Of a stretch of 64,000 nucleotides of DNA, positions 11,827-23,251 are shown in pieces (the first letter of the stretch is position 1; each line of letters opens with the position of its first letter). Below the pieces are notes generated by a model. That model was not told where the DNA came from and did no database searches. It worked only from the letters and a program-made list of their open reading frames with translations. The position numbers were made by a program, and so were the translations under genes. Source of the DNA: Paraphysomonas bandaiensis (taxonomy: Eukaryota > Chrysophyceae); NCBI GenBank assembly GCA_965644295.1, contig CBFFRP010000134.1, forward strand, positions 1 through 64,000, given 5' to 3'.

Positions 11827-13850
11827 TCACGATATAACACATCGTTTTTTATCCTTTGCATTGAGTAGGGCTTCATTTTCTTCTTGAAGTTCAGTTACTC
11901 GTTGACTAAGCTTATCTCGCTCCGCACGTAATTCAAAGATTTCAGTTTCTTTTCCTTCTAGCTCGCGCACTCTATCTCCAAGTATGGAATTTTTCCCTTC
12001 CAATCGTGTACGAATCTCCTTCTCTTCTTCAAAGTTCCTCTCGGCTTGGCGCTTATTTTTGGTTAGTTCCTCAAGAGAAGCCGCACTGCTAGTACATTGG
12101 GCAGTTAAATCCGCGTTATCCGCTTCGAGTGTCCTGATTAGAGCCTCGGATTTCTCATTCTTATCCCTCAAAACATTACACTCGGAGTCCCTGGCAGATA
12201 ATTGCGTTGATCTCTCTTGCAAAGTCTCTTGCAACTCCTCAATCCTCTCCTCATAAGTGCACTTGATTGTATTTAGCAAGGATCCTGTGCAGTCTAGTAG
12301 CTTTGACTTGGAGAACGTGCTGAGCACTTCATATTTACTGGGCCCCCGCGCACGCCCCATATATTGTCTGTAAAGTTCGTTCCAGTCGTCGCGAAAGCCC
12401 TTCAAATCACTTACATATGACTTCTCTTGCATTTCATTTTCAGACAGCTTGGGGCGAATCAATGTGTCAAACAATTCCGCTACCACAGTTCCGCATAATG
12501 TTGTGGAGTGACTGATGTTACTCTCCATGTATTGCGTGTACACAGTGTTAATGTCCACTTGTAACCTGTCGAGAACTTCTTTAGCAGATGAGCCCACGGC
12601 CCGTTGCTTATATGCAGTGACTGATACGGCTGTACTCTCCTCATGGTATCTTCGCAGTTCCCCCTCCTCAATAGGTAGAGCTGCTACCGGACACTTGGAG
12701 TGAAGAGAGTCATTGTATATACATAGGGCATTTTCTTTTGCATCCAAACACTCCTGCTCATTGCATGTAAATGAATATATCAACAAAGCTTAGAGAAAAA
12801 TACCTGTTGGCTTACTCCTTCCCATGCTGATGATATTGTTGGCACACCTCCAGCATTAATAGCGCCCACATACGCACCAACAAGACCCGCAAACATTGGT
12901 CCATTCAGAGGTTTGTTGTCAATTGATTTTGGTTGCAGAGATCCAAAGACAATCGACTTCAGCTCCTCCATCGAGTCTCTGAAGTCAGGCCGTAGATCAC
13001 CATAAGAAATTAAATCCACCTGCTCAATAGTTAAGACTAGTACAGTAAGCATATTCGTGGGGTTCGTGACCTGTTGAAGAGCCTGCTCATCACTGACTGG
13101 GCGGACGAGGGTAACACATTTCCTATTCGGAAAAAAAGCTGAAAGCATATTACGAATTCGGTTGCGTTCTAGAGTCTGTTTATCAAAGCCAGGTGTCTGT
13201 TCTAAAGAATTTTCAAGATACTGAGTAGGAGAAATGGGATCTCCATCTTCGTCTACAAGCTGCAATGTAAAGTCTCTAACCACCCACACAAACGACGGAA
13301 AGATCTTACAAAAATCAGACGCATCGCCATCTTCGTCTTCATTTTCTCCTGCTGCATTTGATGCTGATATCTTGATATGATTTGATAGCTGGGCAATAAA
13401 CGACAAATTACTAATGGCTGTTTCATCAATACTTCCAAGACTGTTATAAATCAGAGAAGAACACAGAAGTAGAGCCAAAGAAAAAATTCTAGCGTCATAT
13501 TTAGAGTCTCCTTCAACTCCTCCAATACCCTCTGTATCTAGTACTATAATTTTGCATGGTTCACCAGTAGACAGAGACCCGTTCAATGGGGTGCCCCATA
13601 TCCATAGGCCTCTCGTGCATCGATTAATTGAAGGCCCGACTGTAAATCCTGCATTTCTATCTAGTAACCAATTTAACAATGAGCTTTTCCCAGTACGATA
13701 GAGTCCAGCAACTGCAACAACACATACTTTCTCTTGAATAGTTCTGAGCATGCGTACAGCTGACTCATTGACAGCAAACTTATCATCTTCATGAATTTCA
13801 ATGAGAGGAATAGCCTGATTAACGAACACTGTCATAGTTACACTTGCCAA
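11827..13850 (-). CDS. Guanylate-binding-protein-like large GTPase with CaaX box
   Basis: Join of 12804..13850 and 11827..12753 on the minus strand gives 657 residues; the intron is 50 nt and phase 0. G domain: P-loop GLYRTGKS (49-56), CTRGLW, DTEGIG (105-110) and VRDF (191-194), the GBP-type G4 (RD in place of NKxD). The helical GBP C-domain starts where exon 2 begins (SQQ/ECLDAKENAL). From about residue 490 to the end is a continuous heptad-like coiled coil. The last four residues, CVIS, form a CaaX prenylation box preceded by KDKKR, as in human GBP1 (CTIS). GBPs are dynamin-superfamily GTPases that assemble on membranes; in animals they act in cell-autonomous immunity. Membrane targeting by prenylation is inferred. 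It is divergent from the gene at 15320. Confidence 0.9.
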
Positions 13851-13942
13851 CTGAGTAATATTTAAGATATTCTTTGTGGATGAAAGTGAAGTAATTGCAG
13901 ACCTGACTAATAAACCACACCTGATCCAAGTATCTTACCCAT

Positions 13943-15206
13943 GTGTGTATGTATGTATGTATGTATGTATGTATGTATGTATGTATGTATGTATGTATGT
14001 ATGTATGTATGTATGTATGTATGTATGTATGTATGTATGTTTGTATGTATGTATGTATGTATGTATGTATGTATGTATGTATGTATGTATGTATGTATGT
14101 ATGTATGTATGTATGTATGTATGTATGTATGTATGTATGTATGTATGTATGTATGTATGTATGTATGTATGTATGTATGTATGTATGTATGTATGTATGT
14201 ATGTATGTATGTATGTATGTATGTATGTATGTATGTATGTATGTATGTATGTATGTATGTATGTATGTATGTATGTATGTATGTATGTATGTATGTATGT
14301 ATGTATGTATGTATGTAGTATGTATGTATGTATGTATGTATGTATGTATGTATGTATGTATGTATGTATGTATGTATGTATGTATGTATGTATGTATGTA
14401 TGTATGTATGTGTGTATGTATGTATGTATGTATGTATGTATGTATGTATGTATGTATGTATGTATGTATGTATGTATGTATGTATGTATGTATGTATGTA
14501 TGTATGTATGTACAGTGTGTATGTATGTATGTATGTATGTATGTATGTATGTATGTATGTATGTATGTATGTATGTATGTATGTATGTATGTATGTATGT
14601 ATGTATGTATGTATGTATGTATGTATGTATGTATGTATGTATGTATGTATGTATGTATGTATGTATGTATGTATGTATGTATGTATGTATGTATGTATGT
14701 ATGTATGTATGTATGTATGTATGTATGTATGTATGTATGTATGTATGTATGTATGTATGTATGTATGTAGTATGTATGTATGTATGTATGTATGTATGTA
14801 TGTATGTATGTATGTATGTATGTATGTATGTATGTATGTATGTAGTATGTATGTATGTATGTATGTATGTATGTATGTATGTGTGTATGTATGTATGTAT
14901 GTATGTATGTATGTATGTATGTATGTATGTATGTATGTATGTATGTATGTATGTATGTATGTATGTATGTATGTATGTATGTATGTATGTATGTACAGTG
15001 TGTATGTATGTATGTATGTATGCATGTATGTATGTATGTATGTATGTATGTATGTATGTATGTATGTATGTATGTATGTATGTATGTATGTATGTATGTA
15101 TGTATGTATGTATGTATGTATGTATGTATGTATGTATGTATGTATGTATGTATGTATGTATGTATGTATGTATGTATGTATGTATGTATGTATGTATGTA
15201 TGTATG
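13943..15206. repeat. 1.26-kb (TATG)n microsatellite
   Basis: About 315 units of the tetranucleotide, broken only by a few variants: TTGT near 14041, one-base losses (GTAGTATG) near 14317, 14767 and 14843, TGTG near 14411 and 14882, TACAGTGTG near 14512 and 14994, and ATGCATG near 15022. T-A-T-G is a strict alternation of pyrimidine and purine, so the whole tract alternates apart from the variants. Long Ile-His-Thr-Tyr or Cys-Met-Tyr-Val ORFs in all frames come from the repeat. It fills most of the space between two divergent genes. Its true length may differ, since assemblers handle such tracts poorly. Confidence 0.97.
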
Positions 15207-15319
15207 GTTTGTCCATGTTTCGGACAAGTTAAGTGGAATGTGAATGTCAAGTTGTTGGTATGTGGTTATGTGCAGCGGTGAATGTTTCCATTCCTGCTCA
15301 TCTTTACATACTTAGTAAC

Positions 15320-16175
15320 ATGGCAGATAACATCGAAGAAGAAATCAATCATATCGTAACACTTCGTCAGTCTTCTGAATCACTTCCTTTAACTCCAGAG
15401 GAACTGTTCGATAATAACTCCGAGGGAAACATATCGATACGAACCTCATCAGATGTCAGGTCATATTGCACACAATTATTTCCACCGTTCTCTGAATTGC
15501 AACGAGTAAAACAAATGGAAAAAAATGAAAATAGACGTACAATGTTGAAGAAGTTATTGTCTGATCTGTTAAGAGGCTATTGGCATGGAGTGCACGTGAC
15601 GTCTCCAGTGCCTATGAGCTCAATGAACTTGAAAAAGAAAGTTGAGCGGATGATATATATACTATTCAACGCCCTGAAAAGATTAGGCGTCTCTTGTGAA
15701 GGTAATACACTCTTATTTTGAATCAACTTACTTGTTCTATTGTTCTATTGGGTAGAGCCTACGGACGGGGATAGCTTACAAGGTAATGTTCTGTTTCAAA
15801 TTATCTTGCTATGTACTAAGTATACTGTTTGTAATAGATCAAATGAAAGAATTAACTGCTAGAGTACAAGATCTTGAAGTGAGAGTTGATCCACTAGAAG
15901 AACATGTCTCAGAAATATTGGACCATTCAGGACACATGGGCAGCACGTTAGAGGCACAAATTTTAAGGTGCTTTACGGATTGGAACAGTAGTATGACCGT
16001 ACTTGAAATTCGAAGAAAACTTGATTTATTGTACTCGGTGCAAGAGCTTAACAGAAATTTATACCAAATGGAAAGAGAAAATAAACTTCGTAAAATGCCA
16101 CCGCGGAATGGGTCTCATAAACCTCAATGGAGAATGAGGCACAACTGGGATGTACATTTCTCCGGCCATAACTGA
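15320..16175 (+). CDS. Helical/coiled-coil protein with C-terminal winged helix resembling Z-alpha
   Basis: Join 15320..15701, 15756..15782, 15838..16175 gives 248 residues; introns are 54 and 55 nt and the middle exon is only 27 nt. Residues 1-127 are mostly charged helix with no family match. Residues 138-166 look like a short coiled coil. Residues 173-236 read as a winged helix: ILRCF, MTVLEIRRKL, then a recognition helix ELNRNLYQM and a wing ending KPQW. The N-R-x-L-Y spacing (N208, Y212) and the wing P232 and W234 match the Z-nucleic-acid contact residues of ADAR1/ZBP1 Z-alpha domains (N173, Y177, P192/193, W195). Other winged-helix families cannot be excluded. It is divergent from the GBP-like gene across the (TATG)n tract. 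Confidence 0.68.
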
Positions 16176-17436
16176 TTTTCATACTGTTCAAAGTTTTAAC
16201 AGCGCAATTTCAAAACAATACTCATTTTTCGCAATATGATATGATATTATTGCCTGTGTTGAGTTCGGATTATTCTTCAGAAATTAAAAGCTGTATAATA
16301 CGGGTTTGAATTATAGCCGTTGCTTGAAGAATTGGTATGTAAACATAGCATTATATGAGTTTTTGATATGCTCTAGAGTAGCTTAGCTAAACTGAAGTAC
16401 TTAGATATTGGTTCGTAGGAGTGACAACTTCAATATAACGGATGACAAGAAATGAGGAGAAATGATTACTACAAATTATGAAATAAATGATTGTTGAGTG
16501 AGTTTATCGTTCAGCTATACCCGTTTCTGATAGTTATATCAATAATTACTTTGTTAAGAGCCAAAATGGTTGCACCTTGGTGCTTGCAGTGAGGCACAAG
16601 TTAGTAGGATATCAGAGTTAAAACATTAGTTAGTTTAATTGTTTTTCTACATTAGTTCTCACTCTTACACGCCTACTGCTACTACTAGTTAGAGAAATTG
16701 CGCGGGTTATAGTAAACTGTAATTGGAAATATTATTATATGCTGCCCCAATTAATTGACAACATGAGCATATTTGAAGACATGTTAAAAGGTCTATAATA
16801 AGAGTAAAAGTACATGTCGTTTGTACTTATGTACCGCCTTTGATTATGTATCGAAACTTACACGCGAGAACCAATTATACATTGCCAGTATCAAATTGAA
16901 CAGTTTGACAATTATTTAATTAATTAGCAGGTGAATTAAAATAAATTGTAAAAAATTTTAATTATTGCAATATCTATTAATTGTTTGTTTTTGAGGGGCT
17001 GAATGTAGAACCTTGTTTCCTAAGTTACATCAGTATTCTTCGCTCAAGGTTTTCTCCAATGCCAGAGAAGATCGGAAAAAGGAATACCTCTAATTTCTAA
17101 TGATATGCTCCGTGGTAACTGACTATAACTTAATTGACCACATAGAAACATGAACTACGTGAAAACATGGTGACCCATTGCACCTTCCATAATATTGAAG
17201 TGTGTCAAGTCCACCCAAAATGTTACACATTTTATATACTAACAACGTTATCGTTATCATCAAACATAAACCAATGCAACGATTTCTACTACACTATACC
17301 ACTATATACTCTACCTGGTACTACATACGTATTACTATGAATAAAACATACATCTTGTTGCGAAGTCTTCTCGCTACATATAACTAGGATGGTTCTAAAA
17401 TTACAAAATAACACGGTGACTATTGAGTAAATCTTC
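16176..17436. other. Spacer with a repeat fragment
   Basis: Apart from the repeat tail at 16565-16682 I see only AT-rich, stop-filled sequence. Confidence 0.5.
16565..16682 (+). mobile_element. Dispersed repeat copy B (tail only)
   Basis: Carries GGTTGCACCTTGGTGCTTGC, then AGTAGGATATCAGAGTT, and ends ACGCCTACTGCTA. This is the reverse complement of the conserved end of copy A. Presence of only the shared 3' end is what a 5'-truncated retrotransposed copy looks like. Confidence 0.65.
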
Positions 17437-20400
17437 TCAGAAAAGAGTACGAAAATTAGGATTTCGGGTGGGCGAGTCTATATCATCAGCTCCTTGTGTT
17501 AATCCGTGTCCTTCGTCGGCTTCGTCACCTCCCACTGCACCCGTACTTACAACACTCTTACTCAGAGCCGCATCTGTCTCATCTTCGTCACTGTCATCTC
17601 CTATAGTGGAGGTTCGAGTATAGTACGACGATGCATATTTCGTAACAATAACATTGATGCGGTGTCCTACGACCGGGCCTACGGGCTCGAAATCATTCAC
17701 TGTAGCCTCTGATCCTCGCCGCTGAAGTACAAATAAGATATATAATTCAAACGAACCCAGCATATACATACCTCGTCAACATTCTCCACCAGAGACCGCT
17801 TTCGGAAAAAGTCGAACACAATTTGCTGAATAGACATGCAAAACTCTTTATCAACCTACTCACAAGAGTTAATAAAAAAATATACCACACGCTTAGCACA
17901 TACCATTACATTAACCTCTTTCAGGAATGAATATCCATCATTTCCTTCTAGGATGTGGCCTGTTAGTGCACATGTGTACGTCACCGTCGTATCGATGACC
18001 TTTTTTCCAACCTACACCAAAGCAGAAATATTTGTGAGACATACCACAGAAACCTTAACGATCATACTTTAGCATAACGGCATTTCGATGCACTAGGGTC
18101 ATCAGGGGGCAATGCATCAGTCGTGTACTCCAAGGACAAGCCAGAAATATGTAAAAACCTCCCATCCTATAACGAAGTGAATCACATCAAAAATATGTTC
18201 GAAGTATACAACGAGCAAATCGCATACCGGATTAGGTGTTCTCGAGACAGAATTCTTAAGGATCGCCAACAATTGCTTGCCAGTAATTTTGACAGTGGTC
18301 ACATAATCAAAGAATGGCAACATTCTAAATTCGTAATAAAATCTCAGTATAGTTGTTTCATCTTTATTTCACAAACCTGGAAATGTCTCCAACTGTAATT
18401 AATCCTTGTTCCATGATGCCATCCAATCTTATTGCGCCAGCATTAATAAAAGCTGGAGCAAAGCAATTTAGCTACAGTTAATTGACGATATCTCTGCCCA
18501 CTATCACATACCGAATGTAGCATTCGTGTGGTATCGCAAAATATCTGCAAGCATATTTCCAAGAGCGCATTCAGCCGTTCGCACCAGGTGCTTTTGCCCA
18601 TCTAGCCTCACAATCGTTGCCCCGATGGGTTTCATCATGGCCTTTACACGAATTTCCCCTGTAGATATATTACGAAAATATGGATAGACGACAATACATA
18701 CAAAGCTCCTGGATAATGCCATTGGCAGTCGAGTTCGCTGCAGTGTCGCTGTGAACAGTAACTATACCCGGAGGCCATTGCACGGATACTGTTTCTTCCT
18801 CACTTACAGTAACAGCAACCTATATACAACTCGCAATTACAACCAATATATTTTGAAATTGTATCATCTCTGGTTTCCTCACCTTCGTTAAAGAGCCAAG
18901 CCCGGCAGGAGATTTCAACCCTATGCCTCCATCTAGGTTCCACGTCTCAAACGTTTTAGAATGTCCACCAAATACAACATCAATTCCATCGATACTGCAG
19001 ATATATAAGAGACGAGCCTATCTTAAATGTAATGCTTCACCTGCTTAATTTTTCGTCTACGCGTTGGCGACTGCAGTGTGTGACAGCAATAACAACCTAT
19101 TTTGGAATACATTGTATAGGTTAAAACAGTTGAAATGAAATTAAGACAATTACTACCTCTGCCCCACGGCGACGAAGATCATCTGCGACATTTTTTGCAG
19201 TCTTAAATATATCCAAAAATTCAACGTTGTAGTCAAATTGCCCGGCGGTATCACATATCCAGCTATCCACTATTCCTATGATTCCAACCATCACTCCGTT
19301 CCACTCAACAAGCACCTGTAAAACATTAAACTACAAGTGCGACATGAAAACGGGAACTTACATCGGGCTCGCAATTAAGAAGGGGTTTTTGTGTGCTTTT
19401 ATCAATGACATTAGATAAAACCCATGTAGTTAAGCTGTTGCGTATATGGTTTTCTAGAACAGCAATGCCGAATTCAAAATCTCTATTGCCAAGAATAGCG
19501 TAATTAACGCCGGCTACATTCAAAAGACGAAACATTGAAGCGATATGGGGACAGGTGAACATGTCTGTGCACCCTAAAAAGTTACCACTAAATAAAATTA
19601 AAGGGTTGCAATCGTTGGTATGTTTCAGTGTAGCAATAAATTTCCCAACATGATTTTCATCAACTAACAAGTCCTTGAATACTCTGCTGAACCCAACCAT
19701 ATCACCAAAATGACAGAAGTTTACTTTTCTTGGAGGTTGCGGGCTCTCGGCAGGAATACTCTTGGTGCGATTAATTTCTGTGGAACTTGATGCCGATGTC
19801 TCAGGTTGTGTTTTCTCAGCACAAATATTTTCAGATATCGTTTTAATCGTATCTCTTAGACGCATTATTTCGGATCGGGCGATATCAACAGTCAATGGGT
19901 GCCCATTAAATGTTGGCTGGACCGTGACATCATCTTCTTGAAGGAAGAAATCGTCAAGATACCCTTTTGACGGTGTCTCCTGCGTAACTGGTGAGCCTTT
20001 TGAACTAATGGCAGGCAATACACTCGTGGAGGAGCTCACAGAAATAGGTGTTGGGGATTTGCTTCCTGAATTAATTGGTTGTAGCTTCGCACCTCCTTTA
20101 CTGCGGCCTCTTTCTTCGAGTGATAACCGTTGCTGCTCAATGAGGTCTTTTATCGCAAATCCAAGAACATCACGTGGTCTTTGTACAAGTATTCGGTGTA
20201 CCAAGTCTTTCAGGACAGGATTAACATCGTCAGATAGATACTGAAGCATATCTGTATGACGTGCCAATGATATCGGGGAAGGGGCAGCATTCTTCTTGCG
20301 CCTACGGGCAGCGATGCGCACCTTCTCTGCATGTCTTGTGGGGTCTCGTGGAGCAACCGGAGTATCTTGTGTAGTAACGGCTTTAGCTGTAGCGCGACAT

Positions 20401-23251
20401 GACATTGGAAAATAATACGCGATCTCTTTCGAGGCACACATTGCTGAGTCGGAGCTTTCTATAGCATTAACAACTCTATCTGTTGCAAATAGCGCGCGTA
20501 TTGAATCCTGCCGAACCGTTCGGATCTCTGTCATATCATCTGGCCCTATCAAATGTCTTAATCCCTTAATTGCTGAGTCCCGACGCACTTGAAGAGCAAT
20601 AACCGGGCCAGAGGTAATGTACTTCTTAAAGGAAACATACGGAATAGTTCCAACGCGGTGCGAATATACATCGTTTACAATTTTTTCAGTCAAATTCAGC
20701 CGCGACTCTGCTATAATTTGAAAACCGTGCCCAAGCAATATTGACACTATACTCCTGTAATGCAATTCTGACGAACATGGCTTAATTAGGGCCAAAGTGT
20801 CTTCAGTAACAACAGCTTCACCAGACCCATTATTCGGGTCCTCAACAGTGGGTTGGCCTTCGACCGCACACATTGCACCCTTGCGTGAAGGATTCAACCA
20901 GAAATCGATGTCAGTGAAAACATCCGGTTCACTCATACTACATTGGCATGCATTGTGGTACTTGTCCCTTCCAAATCTTCCTCTAAATGTGTTCGGGGCA
21001 GTTTGCATAGCGATTGATGCATCTTTATCACCCATTGCATTTTTCAGTCTTCTGATAGCATCTGTTCCTTCTACTACGACAATTAGCGATGGACCAGATT
21101 TCATAAAAGATTTCAAATTTGAGTAAGAAGGGTCCAGCAAGTGCTCTTTACAAACAACATCCACTACGTCATCGTTGAAAATCGAAAATCTCGTAGATAT
21201 TACCGCTAAATGGAGCTGACTCGATATCATATCTAGAATTGCCGGGATATACCCATTTTTGACTGCATCGGGCTTAATTACAAGTACAGACCTTTCATAC
21301 GGGGGAAGTAGTCTTTGAGCCTCTATCAGACTGGTCAATTTATCGAACACTATACTCTCAGGCGATGTGGCATCGACCTCTCTCACTTTACCACACCTTC
21401 GAAACATATCAATCACAGGAAGTGTTTGCTCGTAAAATAGTCGAAACCGCTTGGCAATAGCACTGATATTGTCTCCATCTCGCTCTTTCTGCAACCGTTT
21501 TCCCAAACGGTGTTGTACAATATCTTCAGGACATTTCAAGTACACCATGAATTTCACCGCACATTGAGAATCAACTGTATTATACCAAGTCTTGATATCA
21601 TTTACATTGCGCGGAAACGCATCGATGATAAAATCTCTTTCTTCACTGCGTGCTACTGCACGGATGATCAGTTTCACAATGATATCAGAAGGAATAATAT
21701 CCCCTTTCTGAATGAAATACTCGATGTCTTGTGCGATGTCCGAGTCATGAAATATCTCCTGACGAATTAAATCCTGTAAATTTAAATAACGCAAACCAAA
21801 CTGCTCCTCTATTCTAACACAATGAGTATGTTTACCACAACATGGGCCACCTACTACAAATATAATCGACCGCTGGGTTGCTCGCCGCAATGATGGTGCC
21901 AACTCACGCCATATAGTCTCCGTATTGCGGTTACCATCGACTTCAAGCTTTTTATCGGCATAGAAATCGAGTATAGACGACATGTGCATATCAAATGCCG
22001 CCAAACGAACCATAAGTTTTTCCTCGGTGTCATCTGATCGCTGTACCAACCTCGCACGAACGTCATCTGTTTCAGGTGGTGAGTACTTCATGTGATATAT
22101 CTTCCCTGTTTCAGGATCAACCCTGCGACCTACTACTCGCTCCACTAAGACAGACTCTGGAACTTTAAGATAAACAAAACAATCGCATGTAATCCCCGCA
22201 TCAGTAAGGGCCACAGCCTGCTCCTTTGTACGAGGAAATCCATCTAGTAACCACCCTCGACTCACACAGTCTCGCTGCTTCAGTCTGTCAAGGATAACTG
22301 CAATAATTATCACATCCGGCACAAGCTCTCCCTTGTCCATATATTTCTTCGCCTCATTACCTAGAGGTGAATTCATTCCAATTGCTTGTCGTAATATATC
22401 TCCCGTAGACAAGTGAACTACATTGAATTCATTCCTGTGAACAAAATCTTAGATACAGCGGCAAATCTGCGAATGCCTCACTTTATAAATTCGCACTGAG
22501 TCCCTTTTCCCGATGCAGGAGCACCAGCAATAATTATTCTAGGAGGAGATACCCCAACTGAGCGATTCGTCATAAATTTAATTTTTGGTGCTAAGTCCTT
22601 CCAGATAGCTTTCGGATCACGATCGCCATCAATTTCACACAGAGTGGAATTGAAAATGCTCTGAATGGAAGACATATTTGAATTAAAAGCATTGATACGG
22701 GTCTTTAACTTCTCCTCCGTATCATCAGGACGTTGAATAAGTCGAGAACAAATCTTTTCGTTTTCTGGAGGAAAATACTTCATGTGATATATTTTGCCCG
22801 TTTCAGGATCTAGTCGACGACCAACGACCCTTTCAACTAGAACAGATTCTGGAACATTTAAACGTATGAAACAATCACAGTTGATTCCTGCGTCAATAAG
22901 AGCTTCTGCTTGTTCTTTTGTACGTGGAAATCCATCTAACAGCCACCCACGCTCAATACAGTCACGTTGCTGCAGTCGACTCAGTATCATATTCACCATA
23001 ACGCTATCGGGCACAAGATCGCCATTATCCATATATTTCTTCGCCTCTTTTCCCAAAGAACTCTCTCGTGATATTTCATCACGAAGAATATCTCCAGTAG
23101 AGATATGAACTACTTTAAATTCTTGCCTGATATACACATACATGAACTCATCGCATTAACTGATCAAAGTATATTACCGTATAAACTCGCATTGAGTGCC
23201 TTTACCTGAGGCAGGTGCCCCAGCAATAATGATTCGTGGTGGAGTAGACAT
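17437..23251 (-). CDS. Giant fusion: 3 adenylate kinases - 2 NDKs - RIIa/DPY-30-like - 5'-nucleotidase-like
   Basis: Fourteen exons on the minus strand: 23178..23251, 22482..23126, 19362..22434, 19157..19315, 19041..19096, 18883..18994, 18702..18819, 18512..18658, 18377..18452, 18228..18324, 18068..18166, 17904..18011, 17772..17855, 17437..17721; total 1710 residues with all phases consistent. AK1 (P-loop GAPASGKG at 11-18) and AK2 (same motif at 226-233) have LIDs with DPETGKIYHMKY. AK3 (GGPCCGKH, 435-442) is divergent. NDK1 spans about 622-742 and NDK2 about 785-915. The NDK active-site N-x-x-H reads NACQ at 734-737 and NAIE at 896-899, so the phosphohistidine is missing twice. A docking-like helix pair NPVLKDLVHRILVQRPRDVL is near 978. 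Metallophosphatase: HFGD (1148), GNRDFEFG (1222, normally GNH), GGHSK (1345). The 5'-nucleotidase C-domain has LGNMLADILR and FINAGAIR (1463-1470). AK/NDK/DPY-30 combinations are typical of flagellar proteins; an axonemal nucleotide-balance or scaffold role is inferred. Confidence 0.88.

Noticed and set aside
13819-15281. Several ORFs of 300-465 codons on both strands made of Ile-His-Thr-Tyr or Cys-Met-Tyr-Val repeats
   Set aside because: They are the (TATG)n microsatellite translated in all frames; no unique protein sequence and no start context.
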